Assembly (NCBI GenBank): GCA_027627225.1
Contig: CM051036.1
Location: 36,416,426 to 36,480,425, forward strand
DNA length: 64,000 nt
Origin: Congeria kusceri
Taxonomy: Eukaryota; Mollusca; Bivalvia; Myida; Dreissenidae
Direction: 5' to 3'
Part shown: piece by piece, positions 1 to 11,500 of the stretch
Position numbering within the stretch: the stretch's first letter is position 1
Layout of the letters: each line of letters begins with the position of its first letter
Translations under genes and position numbers: made by a program
The notes under the pieces: generated by a model
Told to the model about the DNA's origin: nothing
Seen by the model: the letters and a program-made list of their open reading frames with translations, nothing else
Database searches by the model: none

Positions 1-1094
1 ACGTGTCTAAAATTGGTCTGTGAACAGTATATCGTGAACCTATTTGTTGACTTTTTTCTCGCTCACTTCGCTCGCATCAAACTTAAATACTCGCAATTAT
101 TTTTAGGCCATGGCATGCATGCCTCAAAATGTTTTGTTCATTCAAACACAAACTGAATGACTTATCATCCTTATAAAGAAGTATTTTTACTATAAAATTC
201 CTATTCCTATTACTATTTTCTCGAAAAAATTGATAAAAAGTCCTATATTTTTGGTGAAAATATTCCTATATTTTTCCTATATTTTCTTGGTAACTTGGTT
301 GACAGACTGATATTGACACCACAACGGAAGCTGCATTGCAACATTTTCTACACATAACGCTCACATTATGGTCGCAATGATTCCACCGGGTGAGAGAGAA
401 CAATGTCTGTCTGCACCCCCTGTACATCAGTAAACCAATTTGCAGATGATAAATCAAATTTCAGAGAAAACATGTCGGACAACTTACTTATTACCATAAT
501 TTATTTACAAATACAATGATATTTTGTACATATAATGCGCTGCTACAATCGATTCCTAATGTCAGTTATTTGGCCAAATTAATTTGGTTAAGAGTATGTA
601 GAAAAAAATCAGTAAAGTTGGCAATATTTTATGTAAAAAAGTACTGATCAATTCATGTTTTTGCAATTATTAATGTACGACCTTACGTATCAGCCATTCT
701 TCTTTGTATATCTGCTGCATGCGTTGTTTAAATGTACCAAACACGCGTTATATTGTTATTTTTGTGGGACAATGTAATGTAAAATTGATAAAGCCCTAAC
801 TTTTAGGTGGTAACGTCCAAACTATTTTTTAAAACTGAATGGATAATAACCAAACTTGTACAAGAGTGCCTTATGTAAATGCAATAAATGTATGCATTTC
901 AACCATTTTGAGCGAGATTTTAACATTGTTTACCACAAAAATTCACTAAAGCATTGTGCAGCAATTTTATGAAAGTAAACATTGTTAAGGTTCTTACCAC
1001 AGTAATACTTTACTTCTGAAGAAATTTTCAAAGGGACTGCCAATATAAAAACTGGAAAAAGTTAGGGACCAGAACTGATCTTAAATGAATTTTT

Positions 1095-1300
1095 ATAAAT
1101 GGCAGAGATGAACTTCCTCCATATTTGCTTAAATTGTTTAACAAAATATTATGTCTTGGATATTTTCCAGAAAATGGACCGAATGTCTTATTGTACCTAT
1201 ACATAAGAAAGGAGATTTAAATGACCCAAATAATTTTAGATTGATAACTATGTTAAGTGTCACTGGTAAATTGTTTACACATTTGATTAAAAATAGGCAA
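1095..1300 (+). pseudogene. Non-LTR retrotransposon reverse transcriptase fragment (5' part of RT)
   Basis: Two frames give DELPPYLLKLFNKILCLGYF and then VPIHKKGDLNDPNNFRLITM followed by LSVTGKLFTHLIKNR. These match the start of a LINE RT domain (VIPIxKKGD.NDPxNxRxIxLxSxxxKLFxxxIxxR). A frameshift near 1165 shows it is dead. The clade (RTE, CR1 or similar) cannot be fixed from this piece. Confidence 0.75.
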
Positions 1301-1722
1301 TCAAACTGGGCTGTAATTACCATGTTTTGCTGGAAGCACAAGCTGAATGTCGAGCGAAAATGGGAACAACAAATGACGTATTTGCCTTTCACCGTCCGCA
1401 TACATGAGTAGGAAGCATGTTAACATGCCTGTATCAAAACCACTTGCACCTTTTGAGTATGATATTTCCTCCATGTCATTGATATACAAAGAAAAAACCA
1501 TCGGGAACAAAACACTCGCCATGTCTTAGACCTAAATGACTCTCAGATGCAGTTCCGATATCATTATGATGTCTTACTTTTGTGTACACATGAGTATACA
1601 TTGCTTTTATAACTGTAAAACGTCGTCCTCGAATACCGAGTCTGTAGAGTCTGTACCAAAGATATCCCTTACAATGTAATCAAATGCCTTTTTAATGTCA
1701 ATAAAACAACAATAAATATGCT
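1301..1722 (-). pseudogene. Non-LTR retrotransposon RT fragment, opposite strand
   Basis: Read on the - strand, broken frames give IDIKKAFDYIVRD, then KAMYTHVYTKVRHHNDIG, and LFPMVFSLYINDMEE followed by FLLMYADGERQ. These are the KAFD, SPxLFSLYIND and YADD segments of RT. The last D of YADD is changed to G, and several stops and frameshifts are present. It normally follows the fragment on the other strand, so the element is rearranged head to head. Confidence 0.75.
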
Positions 1723-2468
1723 TATTTTAATTTAAAATATGTTACTAAATGATGAAGGACAAATAGGTGTCAAAATCAGCACACATAATGACTATATTAT
1801 CGGAGACAGTGATACTTGACTTTTTAACTAGGAGTAAAATGAATATGATAACGTACTGGGTTTAAGGTGATCTGTGATCCAGAACATAAATTCATTAAAA
1901 TGGTACAGAAAATTATTCTAGACGATATTGAAAGTAATCCACAAACACAAACAGTTCGTCTTTATCCATAAATGAGCATACCATTCCAAGATATAACTGA
2001 TTTTAACCCAGAAACCACTACGGTATTAACTAATAAACGTTTGAATGCCCTTCTAGATTGTTTTATTATTTTGTATTTCCCCCAGAAAAGGTATATATTT
2101 TTTCCTAGAAAAACGTGGATTTCTGGCAATACACTTAATACATAATGGCAATGGACATTACTTTATACGTGTGTACAATAATTTTGTATATATACTGACT
2201 AAAATCGCCGAGAATTCAAAATATGTACCTACCTGTCTATTGCGGACGATATGTTTTCTCTGAAATTTGATTTATCATCTGCAATTGGTTAACCGACGTA
2301 CAGGGGGTGGTCTGCCACATTATTTCTTTCTCAAAGAGAAATATATCTTTTTGCGATGTAACTGATGTTTCTTTATTTCTTAACAAAAGAAGCCAATTTC
2401 CATGACTGCTTCTGTGTTTCTTTATTTCTTTAAGAGAACTATGTTTACATGGGGTGTTTCTTTGACAG

Positions 2469-2595
2469 GATAATCCAGTAGGGTCAGGAACGGGCAAGTA
2501 CAAAGATCATCGTCTGTTTACCGCCAGGCAGAATCACGCGTCCTTGGTCCCCATAATTGGTCTTCTGAAAGCTGAGGATGCAGGATATAATACGG
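2469..2595 (+). CDS. CYLD: CYLD exon a: second half of CAP-Gly 2
   Basis: The exon follows a TTTCTTTGACAG acceptor and ends before GTAGG. It reads [19 protein letters not shown] and onwards. The DNP(V/I)G start followed by a Gly-rich turn and HRLF is the second half of a CAP-Gly fold, matching the DNPIGNWDG part of vertebrate CYLD CAP-Gly 2. It starts at phase 0 and ends after the first base of a codon, which the next exon completes as GGA. Confidence 0.85.
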
Positions 2596-5500
2596 GTAGG
2601 ACATGGTATTATGTACGGGTAACAGGACAAAATCTCGGGTTTCTTTCTGTTGAATGAAATATGATTGCTTTAGTATGGTTTTAATGGTAACAAAAGAAAT
2701 GTTATATGAGGTATAAATAACACTGATGAAAAATTATCACAGGTCCACAAACCCTGTATGGTTTTATTGTAAGTTAGGCATTCTCAGATTCTCATTTGTG
2801 ACGTGTCATTGGAAAACTGGGCTTAATGAACGTGCGTAAAGTGTTGTCCCGGATCAGCGTGTGCAGTCTGCACAGGCTGATCTGGGACATCACTTTCCGC
2901 TTTTATGGTAGTTTCTGTTTCAATGAAATCTATTCTAAACGTAAATCCACTGTAGGTGGAAAGTGCCGTCCTGGATTAGCCTGTGCGGACTGCACAGGCT
3001 GATCCGGGACAACACTTTACACGCATGCATTAAGCTCGGTTTTCCCACGACACGCCTCATTTACATTTGTACAGACAGGCTTGTAGCATTTTCTTGGTCC
3101 AAATAATAATACGTAAAAATTCAGGATCGCCTAAACTGCTAATGTACCCTGCAGTGTTCACAATGTTTAGCAAAATTATTTGTTCGGAAAAGAGGCTATC
3201 CAAGTTTTTGTTTAATGCCCATCTCTGTCCAATAACAATATTTTATAATTTATTATATAGGTCCATTGAAGGATGTTTATTACTGGAAAAATAATTTGTT
3301 ATGAGATACTTGACCATTTTCCAGGAAAAAATACATGTATTTTATTGAGTATGACGGTCTATTCAAATTCTTTTGTCAATGGAAAATAATGTGTTAAGCC
3401 TCAGTCTCACATTCTTGATTGTTGCTCCCGACTGCGTCCCAACAGTGCTACGATACAAGTAATAAAAAATTCGGGAATATCAGGACTCTGTTGGAAGATA
3501 TCTGGATGCTTTCGGGACACTGTCCTGAGAATTGGAATCATCGGGACACGTTCGGTGTGATCGGCCAAGCACTCCTGACAGTTAGTGTTGTCCCTTAACA
3601 TTCTGGAGACTCAGCCAAATTTGTATAGTCGGGACTCTGTCGGGATAGATTAGGCAGTAGCGGATCAAATTCGAGACGGTGTCTGGGCGGTGTCAGGACA
3701 ATGACCGGTTGAAGGGAATGATATTGCATTAAAAATTATATATACAACTTTGACCGGTCCACCATGAATGCTCCCTGATTATGGCTGCTGACAGCGTCCC
3801 AACATAGCTATGATACAATTTTGGGATGCTGTTGAGACTATGTCGGATCGCATTCGTTAGAGTCAGGACGCTGTTGGGACATATTCAATCTATTGATCAA
3901 AAATTGAATTTCGAGCCCAGAATCTCAGAATATCGTCCCGACTTTGGACATATGTTTCGGGACGCTGTCTGCTCAAGAATGGCTGGAAAAATTGGAAATG
4001 TGTGATTGAGGCTTTACTCTTTCTAGTTTACAAAAATAAATGAAAAGTAATTGTAAACATTGCAAAAAATAAGACAACAGTCATCTAGTGCTTAATATGT
4101 GTAATATATGTTACAGAGTTTTGCTTATCAGTAAAGCAGACCTGAATATTTTCATTGAGCTTTAACCATTTTTGAACTTCTGTTTACAGGATCCCAGTAT
4201 GAGCACTTGAACGATTCTCCGCTAGGCATAGGTCGAACACAAAGCGAGTTAATAGAAGAACAGAGAAGACTTATCGAGGATGTGAGGCTTTCGAAAGAAA
4301 ACCAACCCTCAGGTGCGGGAAATCACGATCTGCCGAAAGCAAACAGTCCTGCGTACCCACCTGTGGCTCACAAATCGGTTAACCCGCTGTATGAGTACAC
4401 GCGCTCCGAACAAGGTGGGTGATGAATAGCAGTGATTTTTTCCTTATTTAACAGGGTCGGGTAAAAGGACCCATTCCCTATGCCAAATATGTTTTTTTTT
4501 TTCCCAATTGGAATTAAATAAATCCCAAATCTGAAGTGACAATATCATAAATACGTTGGAAATGTGAATTTATGTAGTACCTGAAAATCATTTATGGTTC
4601 TGGATGAACACCATTAAACCACCAAGTTCAACAAAAGTTTAAGTAATTCATCAATTAAATTACTTTCTTTTTCATGTTTCCCAAATAGCAAGATTTCTCA
4701 TCAAGAAATTCCCAATTTGAAAGCAGACCCATTCCCAAAGCAGTGAAACAAATTGCTGAATAAAAGTGGGGGTCAGAAGTCATAGATTTCATTGGTTGCA
4801 TAGTCAAAATATTTCTCAACTGAAAATGTGTGCAGATATTACCGTGAAGTATTCAACTTAAGTTTGGGGGCTATTAAAATACCGGCCTGATCCATGCAAA
4901 TTAATTCTGAATCAAAACAGTGTTTGACCTGTGTTTTTATGTCAAATTCATTATGCTAGTAAGAGCACAAGTTTCAAAAATCTTCATGTTAAAATGTAAA
5001 AAAAGTGAAGAAATAAGATATAAGGAAAAAATGAATTATTTCCATGGTTTATACTACTTACACAAGGTATACATATTCTTTGGTGTCCTTTGGTGCAGCA
5101 ATTTAGGTCTTTGCCTGTTAGACATGTACTCAATATTACATGGATGTCTTTTGGATCCTAGATCTTAGCAATAAGGTGCAAGTAAATATGTCTTCAGATC
5201 CGAGATCTTAGCATATAAGATATGTGTAACTATGGATGTCTTTTGTATCATAGATTTTTGCCTATAAGGTACATGTATCTTGTATTTTCATTTTTGTATC
5301 ATATTGCAGAATATTTGCCAGAGATTCCCGCTCCAAAGGAGAACCTTTTGCAACACTCCTCGAATTCTGGGAAAATGCCACGGAATTCCAGCCAACAGGA
5401 CACTCAGCATGATCCGGATCTCACCGTTGGATCGCTGGTAGAGGTCATGTCAAACTGGCCCCTTTATGGGGTCATTAAATGGATCGGTAATCTACCGGAT

Positions 5501-8500
5501 CAGAAGAAACCACAGAAATTGATAGCTGGACTGGAAATGGTTTGAATTTTTATTGCAGCAATGAGTTTCATGAAATGCATTTGACTTTCAGTTACCAGTA
5601 CTGATCATACAAGTAGACTGAACATGCCCCCCCATACATTTTTGACTGAGTTTCTGGTTTAAGTTTTTACATCTCCACATTTTTTTGCAATTTTTAGGCA
5701 AATCAGTTAATATCAGACTAAACATATGTCTACACTCCATACATTTTGGACTGAATGTACATTTACACCCTCCACTCTACATTTTGGACTTTTGGACTGA
5801 GTGTCTATTTACCCCCATATTTTTGAGTGTACAATTATCCTCTACAACAAGACACCTCAAATGTTCTTACTTCTAGGTATTAAAGGAAACCTATTCGCAG
5901 ATTGAGGAATTGATAACAATTTTTTTGAGCACAGATTCCCAAAATAAAAGAAAACTGTTTATAAAAGAGCAAAATAGCACTGCTGACATAGAACTATATT
6001 GTAAATCATGGTTTCTAAATAAATTAATAATCAGTTAAATTGGATACAACTATGAAGCTTTTATAACATGAAACAATTGAATAATTTGGCATACTTCTGT
6101 TGTTTTCGTTGAATTTGTTGAAAACACTTCAATGACGTAGATAAAGTAAAAACATACAAAGTTGTGTACATTAATCCAACTGGCCGAGTGTTTATAGCGT
6201 CAGTCTTTTGAACTGGAGGTCATAGGTTCAGTCCTCAGTGGTAGCATAATTTTTCTTTTTTGATGCTTTTCTTGTCATTATACTTGAGCTCTTTAGTTCA
6301 GAGTTTAGTTATCCAGTTCTGATATTTAATGGCATACTTCAAAAATACAAAAATCTGTAAACAAGTGACTTTAAACATGGTTATAAGTAAATGACTGCAT
6401 CCCTTGCAGGAGGAGGAGATTGCGGCAGGCACGGATGGAACTTTCAAGCAGCACAGGCTGTTCACGTGTCCTCCGAAAAAAGGATTCTTCGTGCCGCTGT
6501 ACAAGTGCCGCAAAGATAAACGCTTTTTTGATGAACGAGCCAATCAGAATCCAGCTGACCGAAGCATATACTTCGGGAGCACGGAAACGCCCGACTTGGA
6601 GGGGACTGTGTCGCCACCTAGTTCGCTACAAAATGTGTCGACATTCTGTGGGAAAGGAAAGGGGATACAAGGACATCACAATTCGTGTTACATGGACGCG
6701 ACCTTGTTAGCCATGTTTTATTTTACCACTGTGTTTGACTCAATATTACATCGTCCAAAAAATGCTCAAGATATTGTTGAATATAGCGAAGTTCAACAAG
6801 TGTTAAAGGAAGGAATAGTTAATCCACTACGAAAGTAAGTTCTCTTTCAATGTACTTTGGGAGTGTATAGTACATAGTATATAGTGATCACCATGTCTCG
6901 CTGTCCCTTTTGTTGTGAAAACCGTAACTTATAAAATATTTAGGGTTTGAATGGAAATGAAATTAATACAATTATAGGAGGCATTGACAAGAAGCGTAGG
7001 GTACAAGAATCATATAAAATCAATATATTTTGCCCTTTGTTTATTTTTCTTGTGTGGAGCATTACTTTATGACTTATTGGAAGCGATTCCAATAAGACTT
7101 TATATTCTGGTAACGGTAATTGAGAGCAAGTGCTGAGTTTAAGAATGGTAACTCAGTCTATAGTATTGTTGGAGTTAATTCCCTTTGTTTAACTCTAGTA
7201 TGGTGTGAGCATATAACTCCTTTACACGTAAACATATTTTAATGAAACTTAATAGTAGAAATGCATTATACTCAATATTTAAAAACAGAATTTATTTTCC
7301 AGTTGTGTTGTATAGTATTGTCCAACGTGAGTCAATGGAATCAAAAATAAATATTCTGATCTTCTGATGTATTTAATTTTATGTTTATTGTGAATGTGAA
7401 CTTTTAATTGGCAAAGACAATATCTCATGATTATAACATGTTGAACCTCTTGCATGTACAGTAATTACAAGGAATGCATGGGAATTTTACTTTTAAGAAG
7501 TTTTCGTAACTGATATTATTGAAGCACCGCTGGTACTGCCCAAGTGTTCAGTTCAATATTTATTTTAAGTCTTATTCAAAAGCATTGAATTGTGAAAATT
7601 ACTTCCTCAATTAGGATCAATTGGACTTTTGACTTTGTGGTTATTACAAGAGAAAAGAGTGTCCTAAATCTTGTCTTCATAATTATACTGAATAAATTAG
7701 TGATCTGTCTTAAATTCTAGCTCACCTGAGCACAAAGTGCTTAAGGGTGAGCTATTGTGGTTAGTCACCGTCCGGCATCTGTTGTAAGATCGTTGTTCGT
7801 CATCCAGAATTGCTTCAAACGACTTCTTCTCTGAAACTGCTTGGCGGATTTTAACCAAACTTTGCAGGATTGTTCTTGGGATGGTCCTTGACTATATTTC
7901 TTCAGTTGAAAAAAACCCACTTGATTTTGACATATTTTTCACACAAATGTTCCTTGGGTGATCCTGTACCAAATTCCTTCAAATCACGTTGATTCATTAA
8001 AAAACATGGCCATCTAGGGCGTGGCAGTTTTTCTTATATGGCTATATTGAAAACTTTGACAATCTTCCTGTCAGGAACCACTGACTGGATTTCAAAATAA
8101 TTTACATTAATGTTCCTTTAGTGATTAATCTACATAATTCCTGCAAATCATATTGATTTGTTAAAAACATGGGGCAGTTTTCCTTTTATAGCCTTTTATG
8201 GCTGTATTAAACTTATTTTGGTTTATTAAAGAATCAGTTATCCATCCTTGTCATCCATAGTCAATGTTATACATCTATGAACAGGCTATACATTTTTACT
8301 TGCCATTACCATTCATGAATGGATTTGCCCATTATATTTCTAGGAAGGTTGGAAATGGGCCAATGAACAAATGAATAGATTTTGGAGGAGATCCGGATCA
8401 CTGTCTGGATCCAGTAATATTTAAAGGATTCTTTGTTATAAATTGGGAGATTGGGCAAACTGGCTGCTTTGATAGAGGATAGCGCTCTCCGATAGCTTTC

Positions 8501-11500
8501 TAGTTTGCATTTGTTTCTCTTTCCAACAGACATCATTACGTACGCGCTGACAAGGTGATGAAATTACGAAGACTGTTGGACAAAGTCGGTAAAATACCAG
8601 GCATGATGAGTGAAGAAAAAGGTAATCCTACTTCATATGACTTCTCGCATAAGTGATTTGTAGGACAATTACACATTTTGATGGCAAATGTGGGAACATT
8701 TTATTTGTCTACTGTATTTTATTTGCCTGATGTATTGCTTATTGTTTATTTGTTTTATCTTATTTGATTTTTGGTAATTAGGTGAGATTTTTTTTATTTC
8801 TTGGTTCTTGGATCTGCCAACCCAATTTTTTCCCAAAAGCAAACAAAAAATTTGTAGAATGTAACCGATATCATAAAAATGACCTTGTGAAAGGGTTTCA
8901 ACCTGTTACACGAAATGCAAAAAAAACATATTAATGTCATGGTTATCATGTACTGATTAAGTTTATGTTGTGTAATATGATTTTTGTAAATAATAATGCA
9001 TTTTGATTTTAAAATCAAAGCCCATTTCCATTTGTGAAATTCTAGTCATTAATTTACTCAATTCTGTGTTGTTGTTTTTTTAGCTCACCTGAGCACAAAG
9101 TGCTCGGTGGGCTATTGGTATAGGGGACCTCTCCGGCATCTATCGTCAGTCGTCAAGGTGCCGTCAACAATTTGGACTGTTATCGCGATAAAGACTACAT
9201 TTTTTATTCAATCTTGACATAACTTGCACAGTTTGTGTAAGACCATAAAATCTGGGATGGGATTGTTATTAGGTCAGATGACACCTGTAACACCAGAGAT
9301 TTGAAAAAACGCACATCCACTACCCAACTCGTACTCAAAATTTTTAAATTGATCCTATCCCCCTCTGCGTATTGTTCAGATACCTTAAGTTTCAAACATG
9401 TCACAACAGTATGGTCTTCATCTGTACCAGTTCTAAGGTTAGCGCTTTGGCCCATCATGGATCAATTGTTTTTTTTTTGCCTCCTCCAACCGGACACTTT
9501 TCCAAAAATGTCTGAGAACCAAGAAATAAAAAACTCTGGCCTTAACTCATAAAACTCAGTTTTAGAGGTACTTTTTATGTTATTGGTAATTATAGCTTGC
9601 ACCAATTGATCTGATACTCGAGGATGTTATCAGCATAATTTAAGGCTTGAATTATTGCCTGATTTTCATCTTTGGGTGAAGATAGTGCGAAGGCAACAGA
9701 GTATCCCATGTTCTTTAAAAAGTGAAATTTATATTACTTCATGACTGTATATTATAGAAATATACCAACTGAACATGATTCCAGAAAGAAAGTAACATAC
9801 TAGTATTCTAGGTAATAGATTTACAATATTGTCATGCATAAAGATCAGTGTCAGGTAAACTTTTAATAGGCCGGGCCGGCTAGCTCAGTTGGTAGAGCGC
9901 TGGACTACAAATCCGAGGATTGCGGGTTCGATTCCCAGCCCGGCCACATAACTTGTGTGGGGATTGGTCATGAAATTATTTCTACAGCCATTCTCCCCTA
10001 CCTCTGATTCAAATAGGGCAGTTGTCAGTTACTGGCATAAGTATGTGCACTTAGTACTGGTAAACCAGCTTACCCAGAAAAAGTGTGAGTAGGTTAACTG
10101 ACCGCCGTTATATGACTGAAATACTGTTGTCAATGGAAAAAAATCCAAACAAACAAACAAACAAACTAACTAACTTTTAATAGCTATACAAAAAATATTT
10201 CTGCAAAAAAGTACTACCGGTACTGGTGAGCGAGTATTTGTCGGACGAAATATGCATTTATTTTGGGACAGTTTTAATTCATGAACAAACTCAACAATGA
10301 AAATTCGCTTGTAACATCCTGGGTTGATCACCCGTTTGCGTATGTAAACAAAATAAGGTTCACTTGTGCGGATGCGCAACTATTGAGGCCCTGAAAGGGG
10401 TACATTAAACACGGTCTTTTTCACATATCAGTAGTATTTTCCGGACGTTTTTTTTTTACAGTGAAATATACGGAGAAATGCTTTATAATTTTATTCAAAC
10501 TATATTAGACAACAAATAAATAATCAAATGCGTAATTTATATCAAAATAATACCACTTTATCATATGATTTAGTAATTACTAGAGAATATAAGTAAGGCG
10601 TTGAAACAAATACGGAAGCATGACGTTTTAAGAGTTTACTAGACGTTACGTATCTATGTAGCTACTACGCACGTCCTTAACGTCGTAGCGGGTTAAATAA
10701 TGTTCTGCCAGAGTTCGTCTGCTATAATGAGCAGAATGCCAAAACTATCACGAACCCTGTCTGGGCCCCAAATTGGGATTTTATCGCGCATGCGCAAGTA
10801 ATTTTACTTCCCCAGACGACAGTTGCATGTGTTTCAGACTATCAACGTAAACATTTGGGGTCTTATAAAAAAATTAACTCACTATTTTCGAAGAAAAACG
10901 AAACATACTTGAAAATATAAGCGTTTATTTGTATTACGATGATAAAATACGAAAAAAGCGGTTACGAAACGCGAATATTTAAAAACGTCCGGATAATACT
11001 ACTGTCCGACAAATACTCGCTCACCAGTACATGTATAGATTGAGGCACTAAGAAAATTATCAATGTAGCTGAATATAACATGCCTGTTAACATGATTTTG
11101 CAATCAAGACTTGTGGTATTGGAGGAAATATCCCCTTTCATTGTATTGTGATACGGAATGTTGATAAACATTGTACACTTACTTGATTTATTAATTTAGT
11201 ATTTTTAATATGAGTCCATGAGGAAATTTTAGTTAGATTGAAAGTGTTTGTTTTCTTGAAATGGTTTGTTGTTGAGGTTGTTTTTTCGGCTGTTAATATT
11301 GCGTTTCTAGTCATATTATAATACAAACGTTTTTTTATGTAAACTATTAATAAACTAGATCTTCAATCATGCTTTATATGCAGGTTGCAGTGGTGTATAA
11401 TGGATATGGTGTCTGCCGTGCGATTGGGAGATCATGAGTTTGATCCCTATTCGAGGAGCATTCAAATGATCTCTCTCAGAGGACACCAAGTATTGGTTCT

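Larger units (their letters stand above)
408..2315. mobile_element. Inverted-repeat-bounded region containing a broken LINE
   Basis: About 65 bp at 408-480 recurs in inverted orientation at 2242-2315 (shared core GCAGATGATAAATCAAATTT). The interval holds the LINE pieces described separately plus AT-rich DNA without other recognisable content. It lies in the CYLD intron just before the first exon seen in the window. Whether the inverted copies are the ends of one element or two separate insertions is unclear. Confidence 0.45.

Noticed and set aside
1..2468. Possible upstream CYLD exons (CAP-Gly 1 and the first half of CAP-Gly 2).
   Set aside because: No splice-flanked frame with GxVxWxG-type CAP-Gly sequence was found; these exons are probably before the window.
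9873..9946. A possible functional tRNA gene.
   Set aside because: It is the head of a SINE with an attached body and (AAAC)n tail, and the anticodon would be ACA, not expected for a working tRNA.
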